The notes: generated by a model not told the origin, from the letters alone. Shown: positions 25,828 to 34,723, numbered from the stretch's first letter. The stretch: DNA of 51,051 nucleotides from Bacillota bacterium (GCA_029219205.1 JAQXSY010000077.1:1-51051), one strand, 5' to 3'. Translations and numbers: made by a program.

Positions 25828-26922
25828 ATGGAAACGATTCAGGAATACAAATGTCCGTGCTGCGGCGGCGCCATTTCATTTGACAGCTCGCTGCAGAAAA
25901 TGAAATGGCCTTACTGCGATACCGAATTTGAAATGGAGACTCTGCAGGGCTATGATGCCGAGCTTAAGTCCGAGCAGACGGACGATATAAAATGGGATAC
26001 CGGCGCAGGAGGAAGCTGGAACGAATCGGAAACGGAAGGATTGCGGTCTTATATATGCAAATCCTGCGGAGGAGAGATTGTCGGAGACGAAACCACCGCC
26101 GCAACTTCGTGCCCTTTCTGCGGAAATCCGGTTGTTATTATGGGACAGTTTTGCGGCGCTCTGCGCCCTGATTTCGTCATTCCCTTCAAACTTGACAAAA
26201 GAGCCGCAAAGGAAGGACTTATGAAACATATTTCCGGAAAGCGCCTGCTCCCGAAAGTGTTCAAGGATCAGAATCATATCGACGAAATCAAAGGCATCTA
26301 CGTTCCGTTCTGGCTTTTCGACTCCGACGCAGACGCAAGCATACGGTACCGCGCGACAAGAACCTCATCGTGGAGCGACCGGAATTTCATATATACCGAA
26401 ACAAGATTTTACTCTGTTCACCGTGCGGGAACTCTGAGCTTTGAAAGCGTTCCGGTAGACGGTTCGTCGAAAATACCGAACGATCTTATGGAATCCATCG
26501 AACCGTTCGATTTTTCGGAAGCCGTTGATTTTCAGACAGCATATCTTTCCGGTTTTTTTGCGGACAAATACGACATTTCGGCAGACGAAAGTGTTGAGCG
26601 TGCAAACGAGCGCGTAAAGAATTCAACAACCGACGCTTTCTCGTCGACAGTTGTGGGATATTCGTCGGTAGTTCCGGAAAATGTCAGCATAAAGCTGAAC
26701 GGAGGCAAGGTTAAATATGCTCTGTACCCGGTCTGGCTGCTCAACACCACCTGGGAAGGCAAAAAATATACCTTTGCAATGAACGGACAAACCGGAAAAT
26801 TTGTCGGCGATCTGCCGGTTGACAAAAAAGCGGCGAAACTCTGGACTCTCGCCTTAACCGCGGGAATCGGAGCCGCGTCGTACGGTATCGCATGGCTTTT
26901 GTGGCTGGCGGGAATTCTTTAA
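25828..26922 (+). CDS. Zinc-ribbon membrane protein, TPM-partner type
   Basis: A 364-residue protein with two N-terminal zinc ribbons (C9/C12 with C30; CKSCGG and CPFCGN around 74-97), a long beta-rich middle domain and a hydrophobic C-terminal helix (about 340-362). Homologues are commonly found next to TPM-domain proteins, as here: the next gene starts 13 bases later. In the first ribbon the expected CPYC reads WPYC (W27, TGG at 25906-25908), so one zinc ligand is missing. The role is unknown, perhaps membrane or envelope quality control. AAAGGA lies 10 bases before the ATG. Confidence 0.78.
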   Translation: METIQEYKCPCCGGAISFDSSLQKMKWPYCDTEFEMETLQGYDAELKSEQTDDIKWDTGAGGSWNESETEGLRSYICKSCGGEIVGDETTAATSCPFCGNPVVIMGQFCGALRPDFVIPFKLDKRAAKEGLMKHISGKRLLPKVFKDQNHIDEIKGIYVPFWLFDSDADASIRYRATRTSSWSDRNFIYTETRFYSVHRAGTLSFESVPVDGSSKIPNDLMESIEPFDFSEAVDFQTAYLSGFFADKYDISADESVERANERVKNSTTDAFSSTVVGYSSVVPENVSIKLNGGKVKYALYPVWLLNTTWEGKKYTFAMNGQTGKFVGDLPVDKKAAKLWTLALTAGIGAASYGIAWLLWLAGIL

Positions 26923-26935
26923 GGAGGGCGGGAAA

Positions 26936-27748
26936 ATGAAAAAAACGCTTATCACATCTCTTACGGTCATTGTAATCCTTTCCCTCACCGTTGTTTTGGC
27001 TGCCGCATCCGGCGGATTTTCCGATAAAGCTTACCGTGTCAACGACCGCGCGGATTTGCTTTCCGAAAGCGAGGAAGCCGCGCTGCTTTCAAAAGCGGAC
27101 AGCACCGCGGTCAGCCTTAACTTTGACATCGCAATCTTTACGACCGAATCGCTCGGCGACTATTACTATGCAGGAGATTACGCCGACGACTTATTCGACT
27201 ATAATGACTTCGGATACGGGGAGTCACGGGACGGAATCCTGCTGCTGATAAGCATGGAGGAACGCGACGTGTATATATCTACGTCCGGCTATGGTTTAAC
27301 CGCGTTTACTGAGGACGGAATTGACTACATACTCGATCAGATCACGCCGAGCCTGAGCAAAGGCGATTACAGCACGGCCTTTTTCACGTTCGTCGAGCTC
27401 TGCGAGGATTTTGTAACGCAGGCAAGAACAGACAAACCTTATACCCGTTCGACTCTGCCGCGCGAGCCGTTGTCTCCGATGGCGCTTGTCGTATGCGCAA
27501 TAATCGGTTTGGTTATCGCACTGATCGCGGTCGGCAGTATGAAAGCCCGGCTGCACTCCGTAAGGAGTCAGGCCGCCGCCGAAAGCTATGTACGCGAAAA
27601 CAGCCTGAATATTACAGACAGCCGCGAGCTTTTCCTGTACAGAAAGGTCAGCAGAGTCGCAAAAGCATCGGACAGCAGTTCCCGAGGCGGCGGTACGCAC
27701 ACCTCCTCCTCAGGCAGAACGCACGGCGGAGGCGGAGGCAAATTCTGA
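26936..27748 (+). CDS. TPM-domain protein (YgcG type)
   Basis: A 270-residue secreted or membrane-anchored protein. It has a signal segment (1-24), a TPM domain (about 30-160; VNDRADLLSESEEAALL, SRDGILLLISMEERDVYIST), one membrane helix (about 178-198), a cytoplasmic stretch and a Gly/Ser/His-rich tail (RGGGTHTSSSGRTHGGG). TPM domains are linked to photosystem II repair in plants and to membrane-associated functions in bacteria that are not well defined. AAGGAGGGCGGG precedes the ATG. It forms an operon with the zinc-ribbon gene. Confidence 0.85.
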   Translation: MKKTLITSLTVIVILSLTVVLAAASGGFSDKAYRVNDRADLLSESEEAALLSKADSTAVSLNFDIAIFTTESLGDYYYAGDYADDLFDYNDFGYGESRDGILLLISMEERDVYISTSGYGLTAFTEDGIDYILDQITPSLSKGDYSTAFFTFVELCEDFVTQARTDKPYTRSTLPREPLSPMALVVCAIIGLVIALIAVGSMKARLHSVRSQAAAESYVRENSLNITDSRELFLYRKVSRVAKASDSSSRGGGTHTSSSGRTHGGGGGKF

Positions 27749-27754
27749 TCAAAA

Positions 27755-27795
27755 ACAAAGAGAGGACAAGGTTTTTTCCTTTGTCCTCTTTTCGG
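27755..27795 (+). terminator. Terminator after TPM gene
   Basis: AGAGGACAA (27761-27769) pairs with TTGTCCTCT (27781-27789), then TTTT. Confidence 0.8.
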
Positions 27796-27865
27796 TAAGC
27801 CCGTTTTTTGCCCGGTCCGATTCAAACCGGCGCGGGTCCGCGGCGTCATGAATTATATAAATGAT

Positions 27866-29440
27866 TCACGCGGCATTGCGCCGGTCGTTTATATACTGAG
27901 GCTTTACTGTTTTTTTCGAGCCGAAACCAAAATCTTCGGGACGTATGCATTTCATCATAAACAGAAGCCCGAGATATACAGAAGAAGCCGAAATTATACT
28001 TAACGTCAGCGCGGCAATACCGTATGAATCCGGAAAAACCATGCGCCTCACCGTACACACAAATGCAAGCGAACCGATTATTGCAACCGTCGGAAGTAAA
28101 AAATACCTGATTTTTAATTTGAACCCAATAATCCTGCTTAGTCTCGCAACGCTGAGCGAAGCGTTAACAGCTTCGCAGACAAACACGGTAATTACATATC
28201 CGTTTATCCCGCAGACCGGCACGAGCAGCCAGACAAAAATAACGCTCAGCGACGCGTCGATAATATTGACCTTCATGGAATAAACCTGCTCGCCAAGACC
28301 CTTAAGCATGGCATCGACCGTCATATCAAGATACATAACCGGTATAAGCGGCGCGAAAACCGATATAAACCGCGACGCTTCATCATTTGAATAGACCACA
28401 CCGCCAAGCTCGCCCGACATACAGGTCATAATGCCCGCGCAGCCTACTGCAAATACCAACGCGACGCGTATCATTCGTTCCGCTATTTTTGAAATTGTAA
28501 TTTTATCTTTTTTTTCCTTCGCTTCGGCAAGCTCGGGAATTAACAGCCCCGAAAAAGCATTCAGCACAGCCGAAGGATACAGGACCACCGGAAACGCCAT
28601 TCCGGAAAGCGCTCCGTACGACGCAAGCGACGCGGAATATGACGAACCGTTTTTTCTGAGCCCGCGCGGAATCAGAACATGTTCGAGAGTCAGCAGTCCC
28701 GATCTTACATATGCCGTAAGCGCAACAGGTATCGTTATTCCCAAAAGCTCGCCTGTAATCGAGCCGCTTTCATGACGTTTGAGTTTCTGCTCTCCTTTTT
28801 TGGGATAGTTTTTCTTTATATCGAAGAAATACATGACCCCGGCGACAACGCACGACAGAGCCTCCGCAATGCACGCGCCCCCGACAACCGCCGCGCAAGC
28901 ATACTTTCTCCCGAAAGGAACAAGCCTCGCCAGCGCCAAAGACGTCAGCGTTATTTTAAAAAACTGCTCGGATATTTGCGAAAGCGCGTTTTTCGCGACT
29001 CGTCTGACTGCGTTGAAATACCCGCTCAAGGCAGATGAAAGCGCAATAAACGGAAGCGAAACCGACAGTACGCGCAGAGACAGCACCGTGTCGCTGTCCG
29101 CAAGCCACGCCTCGCCTATCACTCCGGAAAGGACAAACAGCAGTACGCCGGCCGTGCCTCCCGTCGTAAGCGAGTATTTTACGCACATTTTCATAACCGG
29201 TCTTACGCTTCCGCGGCTCATCGCCTCCGCGGTCATACGCGTTGCCGCAAGGTTTACTCCTGACGCCGCAAACGTCACCGCAAGCGTGTAAACGCTCATT
29301 ACAAGCGTAAAAAGTCCGGTTCCCTCCGCTCCGAGAGTTCTTGTTACGTAGGCGTTGAACGATACGCCCACCGTACGCATTAAAAGCGACGTCAGACTCA
29401 TCAGAATGCCGTTTATCAGAAATTTTCGCAGTCTGCCCAA
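27866..29440 (-). CDS. MOP-superfamily flippase (SpoVB/MurJ-like)
   Basis: A 524-residue membrane protein with about 14 hydrophobic segments of the polysaccharide-export/MATE-like fold. The N-terminus (GILMSLTSLLMRTVGVSFNA, then LGAEGTGLFTLVMSVYTLA) is typical of SpoVB-type lipid-linked oligosaccharide flippases. It may flip peptidoglycan or polysaccharide precursors or act in spore cortex formation. The start is TTG at 29440 with AAGGGA 10 bases upstream. No sporulation genes lie close by, so I do not assign spoVB. It converges on the TPM gene. Confidence 0.85.
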   Translation of the reverse strand: MGRLRKFLINGILMSLTSLLMRTVGVSFNAYVTRTLGAEGTGLFTLVMSVYTLAVTFAASGVNLAATRMTAEAMSRGSVRPVMKMCVKYSLTTGGTAGVLLFVLSGVIGEAWLADSDTVLSLRVLSVSLPFIALSSALSGYFNAVRRVAKNALSQISEQFFKITLTSLALARLVPFGRKYACAAVVGGACIAEALSCVVAGVMYFFDIKKNYPKKGEQKLKRHESGSITGELLGITIPVALTAYVRSGLLTLEHVLIPRGLRKNGSSYSASLASYGALSGMAFPVVLYPSAVLNAFSGLLIPELAEAKEKKDKITISKIAERMIRVALVFAVGCAGIMTCMSGELGGVVYSNDEASRFISVFAPLIPVMYLDMTVDAMLKGLGEQVYSMKVNIIDASLSVIFVWLLVPVCGINGYVITVFVCEAVNASLSVARLSRIIGFKLKIRYFLLPTVAIIGSLAFVCTVRRMVFPDSYGIAALTLSIISASSVYLGLLFMMKCIRPEDFGFGSKKTVKPQYINDRRNAA

Positions 29441-29524
29441 AATTATTCGTTCCCTTCACCGTTTTTGATTCATACTGGAGTTTATTCGTCAGAAAAGTTT
29501 TTTATGAATTATTTTGTAAAACCC

Positions 29525-29553
29525 TTGACAATGTGAGGCGAGGGTGTTATAAT
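29525..29553 (+). promoter_or_regulatory. Consensus promoter of rplJ-rplL
   Basis: TTGACA (29525-29530), 17 bp, TATAAT (29548-29553): full consensus, as expected for ribosomal protein genes. Confidence 0.88.
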
Positions 29554-29559
29554 GTATCG

Positions 29560-29708
29560 GTAAACCTAAGACAGCAGGTTAACAGTAATTGTCGAAAGAC
29601 TTCCTGCCGAGGCGCACGCTATATTTTTTCCGCAGACTTAACCGTTTGGCGGAGTTGTGTGTTCCCGAGGCAAGAGCTGTAATCTTACCTGCGGGATATT
29701 TTTTTATC
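29560..29708 (+). ncRNA. Ribosomal protein L10 leader
   Basis: The untranslated leader has the expected features: a CCTAAGACAGCAGGTTAACAG start, a CTTCCTGCCGAGGC segment, a CCGCAGACTTAACCG stretch and TTCCCGAGGCAAGAGCTGT. L10, or the L10-L12 complex, binds this leader to repress its own operon. A frame that begins at 29589 runs through the leader but is not the real L10 start. Confidence 0.8.
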
Positions 29709-29735
29709 AGTTTAAAGAAAGGATGGTATCAAAGA

Positions 29736-30272
29736 ATGCCCAGCGCAAAAATTCTTGAACAGAAAAAGGCAGAAACCGCTGTTCTGACAGAAAAAATAAA
29801 GAATGCGAAGTCAGGTGTTCTTGTTAATTATACCGGTATCACGGTTGAGCAGGATACGGCTCTCCGCGCGGCTCTCCGCAAGGCAGGCGTTGAATACAAG
29901 GTATATAAGAACACAATGACCGAGCGCGCCTGTGCAGAAGCCGGATATGCCGAAATGAAGGAATACCTTCAGGGCATGACCGCTCTCGCAACCAGTGCAA
30001 ACGACGAAGTTGCTCCGGCAAAAATTCTCAAGGAATACGCCGACAAAATCGAAACATTTGAACTTCTCGCCGGATTTATCGACGGCAAAACCGTTGATAA
30101 GCAGGGCGTAGCCGCTCTCGCTGAAATTCCGAACAAGGACACCCTCGTTTGCAAGATCATGATGGGTATGCAGTCGCCTCTCTACGGTCTCGCATATGCA
30201 CTCCAGGCTATTATCGACAAGTCCGGAGAAGCTCCCGCCGAAGCTGAATCGGCTCCCGAGGCTGCGGAATAA
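29736..30272 (+). CDS. rplJ: 50S ribosomal protein L10
   Basis: A 178-residue stalk-base protein that anchors L7/L12 dimers to 23S rRNA. The body (VLVNYTGITVEQDTALRAAL, VYKNTMTERA) is typical, with an acidic Ala/Pro/Glu-rich tail. The start is ATG 29736 (MPSAKILEQKKAE), as in homologues, with AAAGGA about 12 bases upstream. The ATG at 29723 is out of frame. rplL follows 61 bases later. Confidence 0.96.
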   Translation: MPSAKILEQKKAETAVLTEKIKNAKSGVLVNYTGITVEQDTALRAALRKAGVEYKVYKNTMTERACAEAGYAEMKEYLQGMTALATSANDEVAPAKILKEYADKIETFELLAGFIDGKTVDKQGVAALAEIPNKDTLVCKIMMGMQSPLYGLAYALQAIIDKSGEAPAEAESAPEAAE

Positions 30273-30333
30273 TAACCGCCGCTTCCCAAAAAATAATTTG
30301 ATTATATTTTTACATTAACGGAGGTAAAATAAA

Positions 30334-30708
30334 ATGGCTACCGAAAAAACTCTTGCTTTACTTGAAGAAATAAAGGGACTCACAATACTTGAAATGGCTG
30401 ATCTCGTTAAGGCGCTCGAAGAAGAATTCGGCGTTACCGCTGCTCCCGTTGCCGTTGCAGGCGGAGCTGCTCCCGCTGCTGCCGCAGCTGAGGAAAAGAC
30501 CGAGTTTGACGTTGTTATGACCAGCTTCGGCGCAAAGAAGCTTGACGTCATCAAGGTTGTCCGTGAGCTCACCGGTCTCGGACTTAAGGACGCAAAGGAT
30601 CTTGTTGAATCCGTTCCGAAGCCTGTTAAGGAAGGCGCTTCCAAGGAAGATGCAGAGAACATGAAGAAGGCTCTCGAAGAGGCAGGCGCAACCGTCGAGC
30701 TGAAGTAA
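30334..30708 (+). CDS. rplL: 50S ribosomal protein L7/L12
   Basis: A 124-residue stalk protein that recruits translation GTPases. It has an N-terminal dimerisation region ([20 protein letters not shown]), an Ala/Pro/Gly hinge (about 38-55) and the C-terminal factor-binding domain ([20 protein letters not shown]). ACGGAGG lies 9 bases before the ATG. It is the last gene of the operon; the RNA polymerase genes that often follow are not here. Confidence 0.97.
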   Translation: MATEKTLALLEEIKGLTILEMADLVKALEEEFGVTAAPVAVAGGAAPAAAAAEEKTEFDVVMTSFGAKKLDVIKVVRELTGLGLKDAKDLVESVPKPVKEGASKEDAENMKKALEEAGATVELK

Positions 30709-30734
30709 TCCGGCAAGACACAAAAAATGTTTTT

Positions 30735-30776
30735 AAAGCGGCGTCAGGTTTTTTACCCGGCGCCGTTTTTCTTTGT
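30735..30776 (+). terminator. Terminator after rplL
   Basis: GCGGCGTC..GG pairs imperfectly with CCGGCGCCG, followed by TTTTTCTTTG. Confidence 0.7.
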
Positions 30777-30904
30777 TCTGTCTTTTTGTTTCCATGCCTT
30801 ATCTCCCTGCCCGCTTTTTCGTTACGGCGGCTTTTTTTATTTTGGCTTTGCCGAACGAAGGGACAGATACTTTTTTCGGCAGGCAGGTATTTGCCGGTTT
30901 ATAC

Positions 30905-30933
30905 TTGACAATGAAAAGCATATATTGTAAAAT
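30905..30933 (+). promoter_or_regulatory. Promoter of GNAT-pyrB-nahK-thuA operon
   Basis: TTGACA (30905-30910), 17 bp, TAAAAT (30928-30933). Confidence 0.75.
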
Positions 30934-30982
30934 AAAATGAAAAACGTAAACGACGGCACAAAAGCGTCTGTGCTTTCGGGAG

Positions 30983-31621
30983 GTGAAAGAAACGACACCT
31001 GTTCAGCTTGAAAAAACTTTTTCTCGCATACCGACGCTTGAAACCGAGCGGCTGACCCTAAGGAAAATGATTCCGGGCGACTGCGACGATATGTACGCTT
31101 ATTCGAAGCTCGAAGAGGTTACGAAGTACCTTTTGTGGGATCCGCATCCCGATCGGAATTATACGTACAGATATTTAAACAGTCTTCAGTCCCAATACAA
31201 GGCCGGAACATTCCACGACTGGGGCGTTGTTTTCCGCGAAAACGGGAGGCTGATAGGAACCTGCGGCTTTACGTCATTTGACCTGAACAACGGCAGGGGC
31301 GAGGTTGGATACGTTTTCAATCCGGAATACTGGGGACGCGGAATTGCACCGGAAGCGCTGCTCTGCGTCATGGCGTTCGGCTTCCGCGAGCTGGAGCTAA
31401 ACCGGATCGAGGCGCATTACATAGACGGCAACGAACGAAGCCGCAGGGTTATGGAAAAATGCGGCATGACTTTTGAGGGTATCCACAAAGAGTATATGTA
31501 CATAAAGGGCAAATACCGCGACATCGGTTTTTGTGCGGAGACAAAAAAAGAATTTGAAAAGAAATATGCCGGCATAAATCTCGGCGAAGAGCGCAGAGGA
31601 CTTTTGTCCCGGCTCTGGTAA
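30983..31621 (+). CDS. GNAT-family N-acetyltransferase (RimJ/RimL type)
   Basis: A 212-residue acetyl-CoA-dependent acetyltransferase. Strand 1 (TERLTLRKMIPGDCDDMYAY), the CoA-binding stretch (GEVGYVFNPEYWGRGIAPEAL) and NERSRRVMEKCGMTFEGIHK are typical of the RimJ group, which acetylates protein N-termini or small amines. The start is uncertain: the GTG at 30983 sits at the end of GGGAGG, so the Shine-Dalgarno would overlap it, and no other start in this frame is well placed. pyrB follows 21 bases later. The acceptor substrate is unknown. Confidence 0.82.
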   Translation: MKETTPVQLEKTFSRIPTLETERLTLRKMIPGDCDDMYAYSKLEEVTKYLLWDPHPDRNYTYRYLNSLQSQYKAGTFHDWGVVFRENGRLIGTCGFTSFDLNNGRGEVGYVFNPEYWGRGIAPEALLCVMAFGFRELELNRIEAHYIDGNERSRRVMEKCGMTFEGIHKEYMYIKGKYRDIGFCAETKKEFEKKYAGINLGEERRGLLSRLW

Positions 31622-31642
31622 AGGAAGGAAAAATCACGGATC

Positions 31643-32713
31643 ATGGAACTCAAGCACCTTATAGACTATTGCGACATCACCGATACCGACCTTGAAGAAA
31701 TATACGAGCTTGCCGCCGACATAATAGCATCTCCGCGCAAATACGCGTCCGCGTGCAGCGGAAAGATAATGGCGACTCTTTTTTATGAGCCGAGCACAAG
31801 AACGCAGCTTTCGTTTCAGACCGCGATGATGCGGCTTGGAGGCACGGTAATGGGCTTTTCCGACCCGAATTCAAGTTCGGTCAAAAAAGGAGAGAGCCTA
31901 CGCGACACCGTCAAGGTCATTTCAACCTACGCCGATATAACCGTCATCCGCAACCCGGTCGAAGGCGCAGCCTACGCAGCGTCTCTTTATTCGTCCGTAC
32001 CGGTTATTAACGCCGGAGACGGCGGACACCTTCATCCGACTCAGACTCTCGCCGACATTTTCACAATACGCCGGCACCGCGGAAACTGCGACGGACTTTG
32101 CATAGGCTTCTGCGGCGACCTGCTCTACGGCAGAACCGTACATTCGCTGATTTCGGCGCTTATGAGGTATAAAAATGTCCGTATCAGACTCATCTCAACT
32201 CCTCAGCTGACTATTCCCGAATATCTGAGAGATAAACTAGACCGTGCGGGCATAGAATACAGTCTGCATCAGACCATCGACGAGTGCATAGGAGAGCTCG
32301 ACGTGCTCTATATGACAAGAATACAGAAAGAACGGTTTTCAAGCGAGGATGAGTACCGCAGGCAGGCGGGCGTGTACGTCCTTACGGAAGAAAAAATGAA
32401 GGCCGCGCGAAGCGACATGATCGTTATGCATCCTCTGCCGAAGGTTGACGAAATCAGCTTCGGAGTTGACGACGACCCGCGCGCTGCATATTTCGACCAG
32501 GTCAGAAACGGTCTTTACGTCAGAATGGCGCTTATACTGCTCATGTGCGGCGCGAACGGCGAAAAGTATGAAAGCAGGATATATCCGCCGCCTGCGCACG
32601 AACGCTGCTGCCGAAATCCGCGCTGCATAACAAATTTTGAAAAATATCTTCCCGAGATGTCAAAGCGCGTCGGAGAACGTCAAGCATGCGCATACTGCGA
32701 CTGCCTTAAGTAA
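31643..32713 (+). CDS. pyrB: Aspartate carbamoyltransferase with C-terminal PyrI-like zinc module
   Basis: Condenses carbamoyl phosphate and aspartate, the second step of pyrimidine synthesis. The catalytic chain (about 1-308) has STRT in FYEPSTRTQLSFQ, the 80s loop with SSSVKKGESLRD, HPTQTLADI and HPLPKVDEI. The last 45 residues are extra and carry C323-x4-C328 and C349-x2-C352 (RCCRNPRCITNFEKYLPE to CAYCD), the same four-cysteine pattern as the zinc domain of the regulatory chain PyrI. The allosteric nucleotide-binding domain of PyrI is absent. It lies between a GNAT gene and a sugar kinase gene, apart from pyrC-pyrF. Confidence 0.92.
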   Translation: MELKHLIDYCDITDTDLEEIYELAADIIASPRKYASACSGKIMATLFYEPSTRTQLSFQTAMMRLGGTVMGFSDPNSSSVKKGESLRDTVKVISTYADITVIRNPVEGAAYAASLYSSVPVINAGDGGHLHPTQTLADIFTIRRHRGNCDGLCIGFCGDLLYGRTVHSLISALMRYKNVRIRLISTPQLTIPEYLRDKLDRAGIEYSLHQTIDECIGELDVLYMTRIQKERFSSEDEYRRQAGVYVLTEEKMKAARSDMIVMHPLPKVDEISFGVDDDPRAAYFDQVRNGLYVRMALILLMCGANGEKYESRIYPPPAHERCCRNPRCITNFEKYLPEMSKRVGERQACAYCDCLK

Positions 32714-32760
32714 TATAATTTTATAGAACAAAAATATTTATAATTTTGGAGAATGATATA

Positions 32761-33867
32761 ATGAACGACAAGACACTTCTTGAATATGCCGGCTCATTTA
32801 AGACGGAGGGCGCTCCGGTCAGCGTTGAGCCGCTGCTTACCGGCCACATCAACAAAACCTTTATCGTAACGGACGACACCGGAAGACGTTACCTGCTTCA
32901 GAGAATAAACACAAATGTTTTCAAGCGCCCGGTTGAACTCATGGAAAACATTGATAAAGTCACCTCTTTTCTGCGCAAAAAGATCGCCGCAACAGGCGGA
33001 GACCCGAACCGCGAAACACTTACCCTGGTCAATGCCCGTGAAGGAGGACTTTACGTTGTTGACAGCGAAAACAGCTACTGGCGTATGTACGACTATGTTG
33101 AAGACACAATAACGTATCAGTCGGTCGAGCGTCCCGAGCTCTTTTACAATGCCGGATGGTCGTTCGGAAACTTTCAGCGTCTGCTGAGCGATTTTCCCGC
33201 CGACACGCTTCATGAAACAATTCCGAACTTCCATAACACCGCAAGCCGCTTCAACGACCTTATGACGTCGGAAAAGCTGAACAAATCCGGAAGAGCCGGC
33301 GAAGTCACCGCAGAGCTTAACTTTATCAAGGAAAGAAAGGACGTCTGCTCATATATTCTCGACGGTATCAAAAGAGGCGACTTCCCTCTCCGTGTTACCC
33401 ACAACGACACAAAGCTGAATAACATACTCATGGATCCAAAGACAGGACGCGGCGTATGCATAGTCGATCTTGACACCGTTATGCCCGGCTCGGTGCTTTA
33501 CGATTTCGGCGACAGTATAAGATTCGGAGCGTCGAGCGCGGCCGAGGACGAACGTGATCTCGACAAGGTTTATATGCGTCTGGATCTGTTTGAAGCGTTT
33601 GCCAAAGGCTTTATTGAGGGGCTTGACGGTTCTCTCAGCGAAGCCGAAATCAGAGGTCTTCCCATGGGAGCGGTCATTATTACGCTTGAGACCGGAATCC
33701 GTTTCCTTGCCGATCATATAGACGGCGACACATATTTTGCAATTCATCGCGAGGGACATAATCTTGACCGTGCGCGCACCCAGCTTAAGCTTGTTGCCGA
33801 CATGGAAAAGAAGATGCCCGAGATGAACGCGGTTGTTGAAAAGCTGATTAAGAAATTCACAAAATAA
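32761..33867 (+). CDS. nahK: N-acetylhexosamine 1-kinase (NahK/LnpB type, APH fold)
   Basis: A 368-residue aminoglycoside-phosphotransferase-fold kinase. It closely recalls bifidobacterial NahK, which phosphorylates GlcNAc/GalNAc at C1 after lacto-N-biose phosphorolysis: LLTGHINKTFIVT (25-37), RVTHNDTKLNNILMD (211-225, catalytic D216), IVDLDTVMPGSVLYDFGD (DLD 236-238) and FGASSAAEDERDL. The start is ATG 32761, 9 bases after GGAG. No lacto-N-biose phosphorylase (lnpA) is in the window, so the source of its sugar is unknown. It sits in an operon with pyrB and thuA-like genes. Confidence 0.87.
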   Translation: MNDKTLLEYAGSFKTEGAPVSVEPLLTGHINKTFIVTDDTGRRYLLQRINTNVFKRPVELMENIDKVTSFLRKKIAATGGDPNRETLTLVNAREGGLYVVDSENSYWRMYDYVEDTITYQSVERPELFYNAGWSFGNFQRLLSDFPADTLHETIPNFHNTASRFNDLMTSEKLNKSGRAGEVTAELNFIKERKDVCSYILDGIKRGDFPLRVTHNDTKLNNILMDPKTGRGVCIVDLDTVMPGSVLYDFGDSIRFGASSAAEDERDLDKVYMRLDLFEAFAKGFIEGLDGSLSEAEIRGLPMGAVIITLETGIRFLADHIDGDTYFAIHREGHNLDRARTQLKLVADMEKKMPEMNAVVEKLIKKFTK

Positions 33868-33898
33868 TCCCGACATTCAAAAGAAAGGTTAACAAAAA

Positions 33899-34615
33899 AT
33901 GATAAAAGTTACAATCTGGAACGAATTCAGACACGAAAAAGAGGACGCGGGAGTCAAGGCAATATACCCGGACGGTATTCACGGGTTTATTGCGGACTTT
34001 CTTCGCAGCGACGATATCGAAGTTACGCTTGCGGCGCTCGACGATCCCGACTGCGGACTTCCGGACGAGGTTCTCAACAACACCGACGTTCTTATGTGGT
34101 GGGGACACTGCTGCCATCATCTCGTACCCGACGCGCTTGTTGAAAAAATAAAAAACCGTGTATTCAACTTCGGAATGGGCTTCATTCCGATGCATTCCGC
34201 TCATATGTCAAAACCCTTCAGAGCAATCGTCGGAACGAGCGGAAACCTTCTGTGGGGCGACGAGCAGAAGGAAATCATCTGGAACATAAAGCCGTCTCAT
34301 CCCATAGCTGAAGGAGTTCCGGAACACATCATCATCGAAAAAGAGGAAATGTACGGCGAGCCCTTTATGATTCCCGAGCCCGACGAGCTTGTTTTCAGCA
34401 GCTGGTTTGAGCACGGCAACATATTCCGTTCGGGCTGCTGCTTCTACCGAGGACTCGGAAGAATATTCTATTTCCAGCCCGGACATGAGTCCTGCAGGAG
34501 CTTCTATGATCCCAATGTTCAGCGCATACTCAAAAACGCGGTTCACTGGGCTGCGCCTTTGGCAAAAGCCGAAAGATATCCTTCCTCCTGCGACTACTAC
34601 GGCAAACTTGTCTGA
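33899..34615 (+). CDS. ThuA-domain protein
   Basis: A 238-residue protein of the ThuA (trehalose utilisation-like) family, a class I glutamine-amidotransferase-like fold. It shows TIWNEFRHEKED, VLMWWGHCCHHLVPD, GFIPMHSAHMSKPF and IFYFQPGHES. ThuA proteins act in disaccharide catabolism, usually with Gfo/Idh/MocA dehydrogenases and sugar isomerases, both of which lie about 2-4 kb downstream. It starts 31 bases after nahK with AAAGG 10 bases before the ATG, and a terminator follows. The reaction is unknown. Confidence 0.83.
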   Translation: MIKVTIWNEFRHEKEDAGVKAIYPDGIHGFIADFLRSDDIEVTLAALDDPDCGLPDEVLNNTDVLMWWGHCCHHLVPDALVEKIKNRVFNFGMGFIPMHSAHMSKPFRAIVGTSGNLLWGDEQKEIIWNIKPSHPIAEGVPEHIIIEKEEMYGEPFMIPEPDELVFSSWFEHGNIFRSGCCFYRGLGRIFYFQPGHESCRSFYDPNVQRILKNAVHWAAPLAKAERYPSSCDYYGKLV

Positions 34616-34647
34616 AAAGACGGTACAATCAAAAAAAAACACAAAAA

Positions 34648-34690
34648 TTCACGGATTCCGGTCAAACCTGCCGGGTCCGTGTTTTTTTAT
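34648..34690 (+). terminator. Terminator after thuA-like gene
   Basis: CACGGATTCCGG (34650-34661) pairs with CCGGGTCCGTG (34671-34681), then TTTTTTT. Confidence 0.85.
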
Positions 34691-34723
34691 TGCCGAAAGT
34701 CTGTAAATGAGACGGATGCGGCA

